A DNA stretch of 16,707 nucleotides from Bacilli bacterium (lineage in GTDB: Bacteria > Bacillota_I > Bacilli_A > RF39 > UBA660), in NCBI GenBank assembly GCA_028684435.1, contig JAQUFX010000024.1, positions 1 through 16,707 of the forward strand, written 5' to 3'. Made by a program: the position numbers and the translations under genes. A model generated the notes under the pieces. That model did no database searches and had not been told where the DNA came from. It saw only the letters and a list, made by a program, of their open reading frames with translations. Shown here in pieces: positions 1-7,718 of this stretch. Numbering within the stretch: position 1 is the stretch's first letter; each line of letters opens with the position of its first letter.

Positions 1-1
1 A

Positions 2-1270
2 ACATTATTACCAGCTGATATTTATATTGTTATCAATAAAACGATACTAACAGAAGTAGATAAAAAAAATTTAATTAATTTATATGAACCTATTATTGGG
101 TCAAATGCTGTAAGTTTATATTTAACTTTATGGAGTGATTTAGATAAAAGAGAATTAATTAGTAAAGATTATAATCATCATCATTTAATGACATTGCTTA
201 AAACTAATTTAGATGATATTAAAGAGGCCAAAAATTCTTTAGAAGCTGTTGGTTTGTTAAAAACATTTATAAAAAAAGATAGTAATCTTAATAGCTTTAT
301 CTATGAATTATATTCTCCAATATCTGCATATGAATTTTTTAATCATCCTATTTTCAATATTGTTTTATATAACAACATTGGAGTAAGTGAATATAATACT
401 TTATTAAATTATTATAAAAAACCTAGTTTTAATTATAATGGATATGAAGAAATAACTAATATTATGGATAATAATTTTAAAAGTGTTGTTGGTTTAAATC
501 TAAATAATGAAGATATTCAAAGAAAAGAACAGAATAAAATTAATATTTCTAAGTTAATAGATTTTGATTTATTAATAGAAAGTATTCCTAATAAAGTATT
601 TAATAATAAAGCATTAACTAAAGGTATAAAAGATTTAATTAATAATTTAGCTTTTATATATAATTTAGATACTTTAAAAATGAGCGAATTAATACGTTTA
701 ACATTAAATCAGAATGGTTTAATAAGTAAAGATACTTTATTAAAAGAGACTAGAAAGTATTATGAATATAATAATAATGGTGCCTTACCAACTTTAATAT
801 ATCGAACTCAACCTGATTATTTAAAAAGCCCGGAAGGAGATTTATCAAGTAGAGGAAAAATGATATATATATTTGAAAATACAACTCCTTATGACTTTTT
901 AAGAAGTAAATATAAAAATGTAAATCCCACTTCTCGAGATTTAAGACTTTTAGAATATTTAGCTCTTGAATTAGGATTAACTCCAGCGGTAATAAATGTT
1001 TTAATAGATTATGTCCTTAGAATAAATAATAAAAAGTTAAATAAGGCATATATTGAAACAATAGCAGGCCAGTGGGTAAGACAAGGAATTAAGACTGTTA
1101 CTGAAGCAATGGCAATTGCTGAAAAAGAACATAAGAAAAATAATAAAAAGAATAATATAATTAACAAAGATATTGAACTTCCAGCTTGGTTTAATAAAGA
1201 AAATAATACTGAAGAAATAAGTGAATCTGAAAAAGAAGAAATGGAAAAACTATTAAGTGAGTTTAGGTAG
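2..1270 (+). CDS. dnaB: Replication initiation/membrane attachment protein DnaB, 5' partial
   Basis: The frame is open from base 2 with no stop, so the ATG at 188 is internal and the true start lies a few codons left of the window. The visible 422 residues begin with the winged-helix DnaB/DnaD N-terminal domain (LPADIYIV, LYEPIIG, SLYLTLW, then EAVGLLKTF and HPIFNIVLYNN), in the order I recall from Bacillus DnaB. The C-terminal DDBH2 domain is at the end (SPEGDLSSRGKM, TSRDLRLLEYLALELGLTPAVIN, and a helix ending QWVRQGIKTVTEAM), followed by an acidic Lys/Glu/Asn-rich tail. In Bacillota, DnaB works with DnaD and DnaI to load the replicative helicase at oriC and at restart sites. dnaI follows with no gap between the genes, as in Bacillus. 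Bacillus DnaB is somewhat longer (about 470 aa); the difference is in linkers. Only the exact start is uncertain. Confidence 0.92.
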   Translation, partial: TLLPADIYIVINKTILTEVDKKNLINLYEPIIGSNAVSLYLTLWSDLDKRELISKDYNHHHLMTLLKTNLDDIKEAKNSLEAVGLLKTFIKKDSNLNSFIYELYSPISAYEFFNHPIFNIVLYNNIGVSEYNTLLNYYKKPSFNYNGYEEITNIMDNNFKSVVGLNLNNEDIQRKEQNKINISKLIDFDLLIESIPNKVFNNKALTKGIKDLINNLAFIYNLDTLKMSELIRLTLNQNGLISKDTLLKETRKYYEYNNNGALPTLIYRTQPDYLKSPEGDLSSRGKMIYIFENTTPYDFLRSKYKNVNPTSRDLRLLEYLALELGLTPAVINVLIDYVLRINNKKLNKAYIETIAGQWVRQGIKTVTEAMAIAEKEHKKNNKKNNIINKDIELPAWFNKENNTEEISESEKEEMEKLLSEFR

Positions 1271-1277
1271 GTGTGAA

Positions 1278-2195
1278 ATGAAAAATATTGAAACCATAAC
1301 AACTAAATATACTAAAAAAGATTTGAAAGATAATTTAAAGAAAGCATATGTTATTGCTCTTAAAAATTCTGAATTTAAAAAATTAATAAATACTCTTAAA
1401 GTTAAAGAAGATATTGCTTTTAATTATACTTCAAAGCTAGAAGATACTTTAGAAGAGCTTACAAATTGCTCTAAATGTAAAAGTTTACATGAATGTAAGA
1501 ATAAAGTAACAGGTTTTGTTTATTATCCTAAATTAGAAAATAATAGATTATTATTTGATTATGTTGCTTGTAAATATAAAAAGAAAGAACTTAAAGAAAC
1601 AGAAAACATAAAATCTAATTTTTTTGAGATGCCAGTTGAAATCAGAAAAGCTAAAATGGCTGAAATACACAAAGATGATGCTAAAAGATTAACGATTATA
1701 AAATGGCTTACTAATTTTTATAATAATTATCAAAAAGATAATAAATTAAAAGGATTATATTTACATGGATCATTTGGTTCAGGAAAAACTTATTTAATAA
1801 GTGCTCTATTAAATGAATTATCTAAAAAAGATAATGATACGGTAATTATATATTACCCTGAATTATTAAGAAGTTTAAAAGAATCATTTGAAAATAATGA
1901 TTTTAGTATTAAAATAAACAAAATTAAAAAGGCTGATTTATTATTATTAGATGATATTGGAGCAGAAACAGTAACTTCTTGGAATAGAGATGAAATATTA
2001 GGAACTATTTTACAGTATCGAATGGATAATAAATTAGCAACTTTTTTTACATCTAACTTAAATTTGAAAGAATTAGAGTTACATTTTATTATTAATAAAT
2101 CATCTGGTGAAGCTATTAAAGCGAGAAGAATAATTGAAAGAATAAAACAAATAACTGAATATCAAGAATTAATTAGCGAAAATAGACGAAAATAA
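1278..2195 (+). CDS. dnaI: Primosomal helicase loader DnaI (AAA+ ATPase)
   Basis: This is a 305-residue helicase loader that places the hexameric replicative helicase on DNA with DnaB and DnaD. The N-terminal part carries a putative zinc site with Cys64, Cys67, His71/Cys73 and Cys98, resembling the zinc-binding N-domain of Bacillus DnaI. The C-terminal AAA+ domain has Walker A LHGSFGSGKT (about 162-171), Walker B LLLLDDIGAE and a following sensor region (FFTSNLNLKELE). A GTG at 1257 is also in frame, but it lies inside dnaB upstream of any ribosome site. The ATG at 1278 follows the purine-rich AGGTAGGTG at 1265-1273, so I chose it. The gene starts 7 bases after the dnaB stop, so the two are almost certainly co-transcribed. 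Confidence 0.93.
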   Translation: MKNIETITTKYTKKDLKDNLKKAYVIALKNSEFKKLINTLKVKEDIAFNYTSKLEDTLEELTNCSKCKSLHECKNKVTGFVYYPKLENNRLLFDYVACKYKKKELKETENIKSNFFEMPVEIRKAKMAEIHKDDAKRLTIIKWLTNFYNNYQKDNKLKGLYLHGSFGSGKTYLISALLNELSKKDNDTVIIYYPELLRSLKESFENNDFSIKINKIKKADLLLLDDIGAETVTSWNRDEILGTILQYRMDNKLATFFTSNLNLKELELHFIINKSSGEAIKARRIIERIKQITEYQELISENRRK

Positions 2196-2210
2196 TTACT
2201 TGCATTAATG

Positions 2211-2239
2211 TTGATTAATTCTATTTATTAAATTATAAT
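2211..2239 (+). promoter_or_regulatory. Promoter of the 2259-2924 gene
   Basis: TTGATT at 2211-2216 and TATAAT at 2234-2239 are separated by 17 bases, a good SigA-type arrangement. A second TATAAT lies at 2240-2245. The predicted start near 2246 leaves only a very short leader before the ribosome site AGAGGTG (2248-2254). Confidence 0.55.
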
Positions 2240-2258
2240 TATAATAAAGAGGTGTCAA

Positions 2259-2924
2259 ATGAATAAAAAAACGGGTCCTATTTTAGCTCTTATAGTTTTT
2301 ATTATTATACTTATTGGTGGTTATTTTTTAGGTAAATATATTGCTCATGAATATAACAAAAAATATAATACTAGCATGAATATTTTTGAGATATTAAAAA
2401 TAGAAACTCAAGATGTACCTATTAATTATGTTTTAAAAGATGGGCCTAAAAGTATAAAAGAATTATGTGGTAAAGATACTGGTATATGTGATAAAGAAGT
2501 AGGTCGAATTATATTAAATAATGTTGAAAGTAAATTATATATTTATATTAATTTTGATAATCCTACCGATGAGGCAATAAATTATTTTAAATTAAATAAT
2601 ATTAAAATAGGTTCATTTATTTATTTAGATGAATTTGCTATTATAGGTAATTATTTAATTGTTACTGAACCTAACAGTTTAAATAATAATTATATAATCC
2701 ATATTTATGATAATCATGGAAAAGAAACAACTAATTATATGGCAACAAATATAGTAAATAATTATGAAGTAAAAGATAATAACTTATATTTCTATTATTG
2801 TGATCCTACTGATACTCAAGAAATTGATGGGAATACATTACCTAAAGTATCATTCTATAAAGTTAGTAGTGATAATATTAATGAAAAAAATGAAGAATCA
2901 TTTGAATATAAAGCATGTTCTTAG
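2259..2924 (+). CDS. Membrane-anchored extracytoplasmic protein of unknown function
   Basis: I do not recognise this 221-residue protein. One strongly hydrophobic segment (about residues 8-25, ending GGYFLGKY) follows a short Lys-containing N-terminus, so it reads as a signal anchor with the remainder outside the cell. The exterior part is Asn/Tyr/Ile-rich and looks beta-rich (LYIYINFDN, SFIYLDEFAIIGNYLIVTE, YIIHIYDNHGKE). It has four cysteines, at 70, 77, 181 and 220 next to the C-terminus, which could form two disulfides; that is an inference. The ATG follows the ribosome site AGAGGTG at 2248-2254. It lies between dnaI and murG but has its own promoter and a possible weak terminator, so it seems to be a separate unit. 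Confidence 0.75.
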   Translation: MNKKTGPILALIVFIIILIGGYFLGKYIAHEYNKKYNTSMNIFEILKIETQDVPINYVLKDGPKSIKELCGKDTGICDKEVGRIILNNVESKLYIYINFDNPTDEAINYFKLNNIKIGSFIYLDEFAIIGNYLIVTEPNSLNNNYIIHIYDNHGKETTNYMATNIVNNYEVKDNNLYFYYCDPTDTQEIDGNTLPKVSFYKVSSDNINEKNEESFEYKACS

Positions 2925-2947
2925 TTTAAAGCCATGTTTTTTTCTTT
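2910..2947 (+). terminator. Possible weak terminator after the 2259-2924 gene
   Basis: AAAGCATG (2910-2917) can pair with CATGTTTT (2933-2940), including one G-T pair, and the run of T continues to 2947. The stem starts inside the last codons of the gene and is mostly A-T, so the call is tentative. Confidence 0.3.
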
Positions 2948-2955
2948 ACATAAGA

Positions 2956-2985
2956 CTGCAAAAAACTTAATTTTTATTATATAAT
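2956..2985 (+). promoter_or_regulatory. Candidate promoter of the murG operon
   Basis: A perfect TATAAT at 2980-2985 is preceded at 18 bases by CTGCAA (2956-2961), a weak -35. The start would be near 2992, immediately at the ribosome site of murG, so an additional promoter further upstream is possible. Confidence 0.4.
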
Positions 2986-3003
2986 AGTAATGAGGTGAAA
3001 TAT

Positions 3004-4086
3004 ATGCGCATAATTATTACAGCTGGTGGAACAGGTGGACACATTTATCCAGCCCTTGCTATAATAAATAAAATAAATGAATTAGATAAAAACAGTGAAA
3101 TTTTATATATTGGAACTCATAATAGAATGGAAAAAGAAATAGTGCCTAAAGCTGGTTATAAATATGAAGAAATAGAAATATATGGTTTTAGTAAATCATT
3201 AATTAAAAGAAATTTTAAAAATATAAAATTAATAATTAAAGCTAAAAAAAAATGTATTAAAATAATGAAGGATTTTAAACCAGATGTTGTAGTAGGAGTA
3301 GGAGGATATGTTACTTTTCCAGTTATTATTGCTGCTCATAAATTAGGAATAAAGACTTTTATTCATGAACAAAATAGCATTCCAGGAAAAAGTAATCGTT
3401 TATTAGGTAGATATGTAGATAAAATTGGAGTAAGTTTTAAAGATTCTATAAAGTATTTTAATTCAGATAAATGTATATTTACTGGTAATCCATCTTCTGA
3501 ATCAGCTAAATCTAATAAAGCTGTTCCTAAGACTAAGTATGGATTAAATAGAAAAAATAAAAGTATTGTAATAGTACAAGGGAGTTTAGGATCTACAACT
3601 ATTAATAATAAAATGAAAGAATTTTTAACTACTATTGATAATGAAAATTATGATGTATTATATATTACAGGAAAAAACACTTATGAAGAATATGCTAAAA
3701 ATAAATTTAGTAAAAATGTTTTCTTAATTGATTATGTTCCAAATTTGCCAGCCTTAATGAAAGATGTGGATTTAATTATATCGAGAGCAGGAGCAGGCAC
3801 AATTAGTGAGATAGCTGCTTTGGAAAAACCTAATATCTTAATACCAAGTCCATTCGTAGCTAATAATCATCAATATTATAATGCTTTAAGTATAACTGAA
3901 GCTAAAGCTGGTGAAATGATTGAAGAAAAAGATTTAACAGCTAATAATTTAAAAGAAAAAATTAATAAAATATTAAAAAATGAAAATTATTATAAAGAAA
4001 TGCAAAATAATTTAAAAAAGATATCTATAAATAATAGTAGTACAATTATTTATAATGAGTTAAAATATTTAATAGATAAAAAGTAG
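3004..4086 (+). CDS. murG: UDP-GlcNAc:lipid I N-acetylglucosaminyltransferase MurG
   Basis: MurG adds GlcNAc to undecaprenyl-PP-MurNAc-pentapeptide (lipid I) on the inner face of the membrane, making lipid II. The protein is 360 residues, a normal length for the family. The N-terminal glycine loop AGGTGGHIYPAL is at residues 7-18, the membrane-side motif VGVGGYVTFP at about 97-106, and HEQNSIPGKSN at 121-131. The C-terminal GT-B half has QGSLGS and the UDP-GlcNAc-binding stretch SRAGAGTISE, followed by a conserved His-Gln pair (NNHQYYNA). A GTG at 2995 is in frame but is part of the ribosome site GAGGTG (2992-2997), so the start is the ATG at 3004. divIB/ftsQ follows within 10 bases, as in dcw clusters of Bacilli. 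The murJ-type flippase that would export the product lies further right at 12512. Confidence 0.96.
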   Translation: MRIIITAGGTGGHIYPALAIINKINELDKNSEILYIGTHNRMEKEIVPKAGYKYEEIEIYGFSKSLIKRNFKNIKLIIKAKKKCIKIMKDFKPDVVVGVGGYVTFPVIIAAHKLGIKTFIHEQNSIPGKSNRLLGRYVDKIGVSFKDSIKYFNSDKCIFTGNPSSESAKSNKAVPKTKYGLNRKNKSIVIVQGSLGSTTINNKMKEFLTTIDNENYDVLYITGKNTYEEYAKNKFSKNVFLIDYVPNLPALMKDVDLIISRAGAGTISEIAALEKPNILIPSPFVANNHQYYNALSITEAKAGEMIEEKDLTANNLKEKINKILKNENYYKEMQNNLKKISINNSSTIIYNELKYLIDKK

Positions 4087-4096
4087 GGTGACTAAA

Positions 4097-4804
4097 GTGG
4101 CTGCTAAAAAAAGAAAAAGAAAATTAAATATTAAAAAATTATTAATATTAATATTATTTTTATATTTAACTTTTAGTTTTGGTTATTATATATATAATAA
4201 ACCAATTAAAAATATAATAATATCTGGTAATGTTTTAGTAAAAGATACTGAAATTATTGAAGCAGCTCAGATAAAAAATTATCCTTCAATTTATAGTATA
4301 ACTAATAAGAAAATAAAACAAAATATTAAAAAAATGCCTTTAATTGAAGATGCAACAGTAAAAAAAGATTTAAAATTTAGGTTAAAAATTGATGTTAAAG
4401 AACGATTAATAGTTTTTTTAAATTGTAATAGCAATAAACTTATGTTAAGTAACGGAACAGAAATAGATAATAATAAAAAGTATGAAGGTATACCAACATT
4501 AATAAATTATACCCCTCAAGATATATTAAAAGCATTTACTATTTCTTTAGGTAAACTTGATCGAGGTATTATCAGTCTTATAAGTGAAATAGAATATTCT
4601 CCTAAACAAAGTGCTGAAGGCATTACAATTGATGAAAGGAGTTTTACTCTTTATATGAATGATGGGAATACAGTTATAACAAATCCTGAAAAATGTAATA
4701 ATTTGAGTAAATACCGAGAAATATATGCAAGTTTAAAAGATCGAAAAGGGACTTTAAATTTAGATAGTGGTAATTATGAGAACTTTGTTTTTATACCATA
4801 CTAG
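4097..4804 (+). CDS. ftsQ: Cell division protein FtsQ/DivIB
   Basis: FtsQ/DivIB is a bitopic divisome protein that couples septal wall synthesis to FtsB(DivIC)/FtsL. This copy has 235 residues: a very basic cytoplasmic N-terminus (AAKKRKRKLNIKK), one membrane helix at about 14-33, then an external POTRA-like domain (KNIIISGNVLVKDTEIIEAA through the Lys-rich VKKDLKFRLKIDVKERLIVFL) and a beta-domain typical of FtsQ. A GTG at 4088 is in frame, but it lies within the ribosome site TAGGGTG (4084-4090). The GTG at 4097 is correctly spaced and is preferred; both readings differ by three residues. The position directly after murG supports the call. Bacillus calls this gene divIB. Confidence 0.88.
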   Translation: MAAKKRKRKLNIKKLLILILFLYLTFSFGYYIYNKPIKNIIISGNVLVKDTEIIEAAQIKNYPSIYSITNKKIKQNIKKMPLIEDATVKKDLKFRLKIDVKERLIVFLNCNSNKLMLSNGTEIDNNKKYEGIPTLINYTPQDILKAFTISLGKLDRGIISLISEIEYSPKQSAEGITIDERSFTLYMNDGNTVITNPEKCNNLSKYREIYASLKDRKGTLNLDSGNYENFVFIPY

Positions 4805-4812
4805 GAGTAATA

Positions 4813-5394
4813 ATGAATTATAATAAAGAAATGAACAAAATAATTAATTTGCATAAATTAAATAATATATTATTACATAGTTGTTGTGGACCTTGTTCAT
4901 CTAGTGTAATTGAAAAATTATCGCCATATTTTGATATAACGGTTCTTTTTTATAATCCCAATATTGAACCTAAAGAAGAATATATTAAAAGAAAAGATGA
5001 ACAAATAAAATTATTAGAAATATTAAATATCAAGTATTTAGATATTGATTATTTAAATGATGAATATCGCAGTATTATAAAAGGCTATGAAGAAGAACTT
5101 GAAAATGGTCAAAGATGTTTACTTTGTTATGAATTAAGATTAAACAAAACTGCCAAAATAGCTAAAGAAAATAACTTTGATTTATTTACTACTACTTTAA
5201 CAGTAAGTCCATATAAAAATAGTAAAATAATTAATGAAGTAGGAATAAAAATAGGTAAAGAAAACAATGTTTTATATTTAGTCTCTGATTTTAAAAAAGA
5301 AGCTGGATATAAAAGAAGTATTGAATTATCTAAAAAATATAATATATATAGACAAGATTATTGTGGTTGTATATTTTCAAAAAGGAGCAAATAA
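4813..5394 (+). CDS. queH: Epoxyqueuosine reductase QueH (DUF208)
   Basis: QueH performs the last step of queuosine synthesis, reducing epoxyqueuosine to queuosine at position 34 of GUN-anticodon tRNAs. It is the iron-sulfur enzyme unrelated to QueG. The 193 residues show the family's cysteine pattern: HSCCGPCSS with Cys24, Cys25 and Cys28, then CLLCYELRL with Cys102 and Cys105, and YCGC with Cys184 and Cys186 near the C-terminus. The stretch TTTLTVSPYKN is also characteristic. The ATG follows AGGAG (4803-4807) overlapping the end of ftsQ. It sits in the murG-ftsY operon with no other queuosine gene in view. Confidence 0.93.
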   Translation: MNYNKEMNKIINLHKLNNILLHSCCGPCSSSVIEKLSPYFDITVLFYNPNIEPKEEYIKRKDEQIKLLEILNIKYLDIDYLNDEYRSIIKGYEEELENGQRCLLCYELRLNKTAKIAKENNFDLFTTTLTVSPYKNSKIINEVGIKIGKENNVLYLVSDFKKEAGYKRSIELSKKYNIYRQDYCGCIFSKRSK

Positions 5395-5826
5395 ATGAAA
5401 AATAATAAAGGTTTTACTTTAATAGAAGTAATTGTAACTGTTTCTATCTTAGCAATTATTATGATAATAACGATACCATCTATAAATAATGTCATGAAAA
5501 ATTCTAAAGAACAAATATCTTCTATAACTAAAAAAAATATAGAAGAATCAGCTAAATTATTTGGCCAAGAAGTATATATGTGCGATCGAACAAGTGATAT
5601 TATTTCAGTATTAAATAAACTTTTTAATAGATCTAATATTACTTGTAAAGAAGCAAGAAACATTTTAACCTCTTCTGGCATAACAGTTACTATTGGCTTT
5701 TTAAAAGAAAAAGAATATTTTTCTGATCGTTCTAATAATTGTGATGAAACCGGTGAAGTATTAGTTAAACTACAAACAAATGAAAAAATAACTGTTGAAC
5801 TGCAATCAAATATAAAATGTAAATAA
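5395..5826 (+). CDS. Type IV prepilin-like protein (class III signal peptide), orphan
   Basis: The N-terminus is a textbook prepilin signal: MKNNKG, then FTLIE with the conserved Glu at +5 of the mature protein (residue 11), followed by a hydrophobic helix to about residue 27 (VIVTVSILAIIMIITIP). A prepilin peptidase would be expected to cut after Gly6. The 143-residue protein has a soluble C-terminal part with four cysteines (63, 84, 116, 142), the last two residues from the end, suggesting disulfides. I cannot match it to a specific pseudopilin such as ComGC or ComGD. The ATG directly follows the queH stop, and its ribosome site AAAGGAG (5381-5387) lies inside queH, so the two are translationally coupled. 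No assembly ATPase, inner-membrane platform or peptidase is visible in this window. Confidence 0.85.
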   Translation: MKNNKGFTLIEVIVTVSILAIIMIITIPSINNVMKNSKEQISSITKKNIEESAKLFGQEVYMCDRTSDIISVLNKLFNRSNITCKEARNILTSSGITVTIGFLKEKEYFSDRSNNCDETGEVLVKLQTNEKITVELQSNIKCK

Positions 5827-5838
5827 CAAGGAGGATTT

Positions 5839-6804
5839 ATGGGTCTATTTAATAAATTAAAAAAAGCGTTTAATAAAAAAGAAAATATAGAAACTTATGA
5901 TAAAGGTTTAGAAAAAACAAGAAAAGAATTTGTTAGTCAATTATCTTTACTTGGTCTAAAATTTAATAAAGTAACTGAAGATTACTATGAAGAATTAGAA
6001 AGTATTCTAATCAAAGCTGATATTGGAATAAGAACAGTAGAAGATTTTTTAGAAAGACTTAGAAAAAGAGTTAAACAAGAAAATATAACTAATACTAAAT
6101 ATTTACAAGAAGTTATCGTTGATGAATTATTTATGATTTATGTTGAAGGAGAGTCTTTAACAGATAAAATAAAGATAGCTGAAACAGGACCTACTGTTAT
6201 TTTACTTGTCGGTGTTAATGGAGTAGGTAAAACTACCACAATCGGAAAATTAGCTTATAAATATAAAAATGAAGGCAAAAGAGTAATGCTAATTGCTGGA
6301 GATACATTTAGAGCTGGCGCAGTACCTCAATTAAAAGAATGGGCTGAAAGAACAAATTCTTTATTTATTGGAAAAGAAAATGTCGATCCAGCTAGTATAA
6401 TTTATGAAGGTATCGAAAAAGCTATATCTGAAAATATTGATGTAGTATTAATAGATACAGCCGGAAGATTACAAAACAAAGTAAATTTAATGAATGAGCT
6501 TGAAAAGATAAATAAAGTAATAGGCAAACATATTAAAAATGCTCCTCACGAAACTTTATTAATAATAGATGCTACTACTGGTCAAAATGGTATAAGCCAA
6601 GCTCAAAGTTTTAAAGAAATTACTAATATTACGGGACTGGTTTTAACTAAACTAGATGGAACTGCAAAGGGTGGTATTGTTTTAGCAATCAAAGAAGAGG
6701 TTAATCTACCTGTTAAATTTGTTGGTTTAGGTGAAGGATTAGAAGATTTAAAACCTTTTGATATAGAAAATTATATCTATGGATTATTTAAGGATATGAT
6801 GTAA
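5839..6804 (+). CDS. ftsY: Signal recognition particle receptor FtsY
   Basis: FtsY is the membrane-associated GTPase that receives SRP-ribosome complexes and hands nascent membrane proteins to SecYEG. The protein has 321 residues and essentially only the NG domains. The long acidic A domain of enterobacterial FtsY is absent, and a short basic amphipathic N-terminus (MGLFNKLKKAFNKKE) takes its place, as usual in Bacillota. G-domain motifs are complete: GVNGVGKTTT (125-134), DTFRAGAVPQL, DTAGR (206-210), TKLDGTAKGG (from 270) and GLGEGLEDLKPFD near the C-terminus. The strong ribosome site AAGGAGG (5828-5834) precedes the ATG. Its stop overlaps the ylxM start by one base. Confidence 0.97.
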   Translation: MGLFNKLKKAFNKKENIETYDKGLEKTRKEFVSQLSLLGLKFNKVTEDYYEELESILIKADIGIRTVEDFLERLRKRVKQENITNTKYLQEVIVDELFMIYVEGESLTDKIKIAETGPTVILLVGVNGVGKTTTIGKLAYKYKNEGKRVMLIAGDTFRAGAVPQLKEWAERTNSLFIGKENVDPASIIYEGIEKAISENIDVVLIDTAGRLQNKVNLMNELEKINKVIGKHIKNAPHETLLIIDATTGQNGISQAQSFKEITNITGLVLTKLDGTAKGGIVLAIKEEVNLPVKFVGLGEGLEDLKPFDIENYIYGLFKDMM

Positions 6805-7085
6805 TGGAAAATGTAATATATTATACTTATTTATTTGATTATTATAAAGAATTATTAACTATAACTCAAAAAACATATTTCGAAGATTATTATTTTAATA
6901 ATTTATCATTACAAGAAGTAGCAGATAATAATAAAATATCAAAAAATGCCATAAGTAAAACAATTAAAGAAGTATTAAATAAATTAGATTACTTTGAAGA
7001 AAAATTAAAGCTTTATCATAATTACGGGCAAATAAAAAACACCTTAAATAAAGATGATTTTAAAAAAATTGAAGATTATATTTAA
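6804..7085 (+). CDS. ylxM: YlxM/p13-like helix-turn-helix protein
   Basis: This 93-residue protein matches the YlxM family, thought to modulate the SRP pathway. It resembles a sigma-factor region 4 type helix-turn-helix: TYFEDYYFNNLSLQEVADNN, then KISKNAISKTIKEVLNKLDYFEEKL. Its start overlaps the ftsY stop (TAATG at 6802-6806). In many Bacillota ylxM is followed by ffh; here the operon ends and a convergent gene begins one base later, so ffh must be elsewhere. It is slightly shorter than the usual 105-110 residues, with the C-terminus trimmed. Confidence 0.85.
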   Translation: MENVIYYTYLFDYYKELLTITQKTYFEDYYFNNLSLQEVADNNKISKNAISKTIKEVLNKLDYFEEKLKLYHNYGQIKNTLNKDDFKKIEDYI

Positions 7086-7086
7086 T

Positions 7087-7494
7087 TTATTTTAATATTT
7101 TTTTTTGTTTGAAATAACACATGATATTTAATATTATAACAGGAACAAAAATACATATCACACTAATATTATTTAAAAAAGAATCATTGAAATTAAGAGC
7201 TAATATAAATAATATCGTCATAAGTAATATTGATATAAATTGAAACTTTAAATCTTTATATATAAACGATACGATACTAAATATACTAATTAAACAAATT
7301 GTCAAAACAATTAATGCCCACCAAGAGCTAGTATACATATTTTCAATTAATAATGCTAAATCTTCAGTATTATTTATTATACTTTCACTATAACTTAAAC
7401 GATCAAGATAATTAAAATAAGATAATATCCAAATACTAAATAAACTTTGAATTAAAATAACAATAAAAAATAACTTACTTCTTTTTTTAAACAT
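7087..7494 (-). CDS. Small polytopic membrane protein of unknown function
   Basis: I do not recognise this 135-residue protein. It has a basic N-terminus (MFKKRSK) and about four hydrophobic segments: roughly residues 8-26, 58-78, 84-103 and 108-128. A longer loop between the first two (NYLDRLSYSESIINNTEDLA) is probably external. The C-terminus is basic (CYFKQKKILK). On the minus strand the ATG is preceded by a good ribosome site (TTGGAGGC, plus-strand 7500-7507), which supports a real gene. Its stop lies one base from the ylxM stop, so the two transcripts converge. A promoter candidate and one copy of the two-hairpin element lie directly upstream. Confidence 0.7.
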   Translation of the reverse strand: MFKKRSKLFFIVILIQSLFSIWILSYFNYLDRLSYSESIINNTEDLALLIENMYTSSWWALIVLTICLISIFSIVSFIYKDLKFQFISILLMTILFILALNFNDSFLNNISVICIFVPVIILNIMCYFKQKKILK

Positions 7495-7516
7495 TTAAAT
7501 GCCTCCAACTATAAAT

Positions 7517-7545
7517 ATTTTATCAAAAAAAAACTTATAAGTCAT
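7517..7545 (-). promoter_or_regulatory. Candidate promoter of the 7087-7494 gene
   Basis: Reading leftward, ATGACT (7545-7540) is a four-of-six -35, and TAAAAT (7522-7517) is a five-of-six -10 at 17 bases spacing. The region is AT-rich and includes a nine-base T run, so chance matches are possible. Confidence 0.35.
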
Positions 7546-7550
7546 TAAAA

Positions 7551-7608
7551 TAGAGCACATAATTTTATTATATGCTCTAGTCGAGAAAGCAATAATATTT
7601 GCTTTCTC
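7551..7608 (-). repeat. Two-hairpin element, copy A
   Basis: Two inverted repeats lie side by side. The first, 7551-7579, is a 13-pair stem (one C-A mismatch at 7558/7572) with a three-base loop; its base is TAGAGCA/TGCTCTA. The second, 7583-7608, is a perfect 10-pair stem, GAGAAAGCAA with TTGCTTTCTC, and a six-base loop. The same layout occurs at 7847-7906 (copy B). The stem bases are identical (GAGCACA, TGCTCT, GAGA, TCTC followed by ATTA), but upper stems and loops differ while remaining complementary. Read leftward, TATAGT (7619-7614) sits just before the second stem, as in copy B. Strand is inferred from this and is uncertain. It could be a small structured RNA, a dispersed hairpin repeat or a leader of the leftward gene. 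Confidence 0.6.
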
Positions 7609-7675
7609 ATTATACTATATGTACTTATTAATTTAATATACATAAAAAACAAAAATTTATTAAAATATTTTATTA

Positions 7676-7704
7676 TTGATTTTAAATTCACAATATGGTA
7701 ATAT
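7676..7704 (+). promoter_or_regulatory. Promoter of tRNA-Ala
   Basis: TTGATT (7676-7681) and TAATAT (7699-7704) are 17 bases apart, and the -10 is preceded by TGG (7696-7698), giving an extended -10. Transcription would begin about 8 bases before the mature tRNA. Confidence 0.5.
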
Positions 7705-7718
7705 TATTATGTTCTTAT

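Noticed and set aside
1009..1302. Leftward open frame of 97 codons
   Set aside because: It lies opposite dnaB and dnaI, has a Phe/Ser/Leu-rich antisense composition and no ribosome site.
5358..5681. Leftward open frame of 107 codons
   Set aside because: It is antisense to the prepilin gene, whose frame has a clear signal motif and ribosome site.
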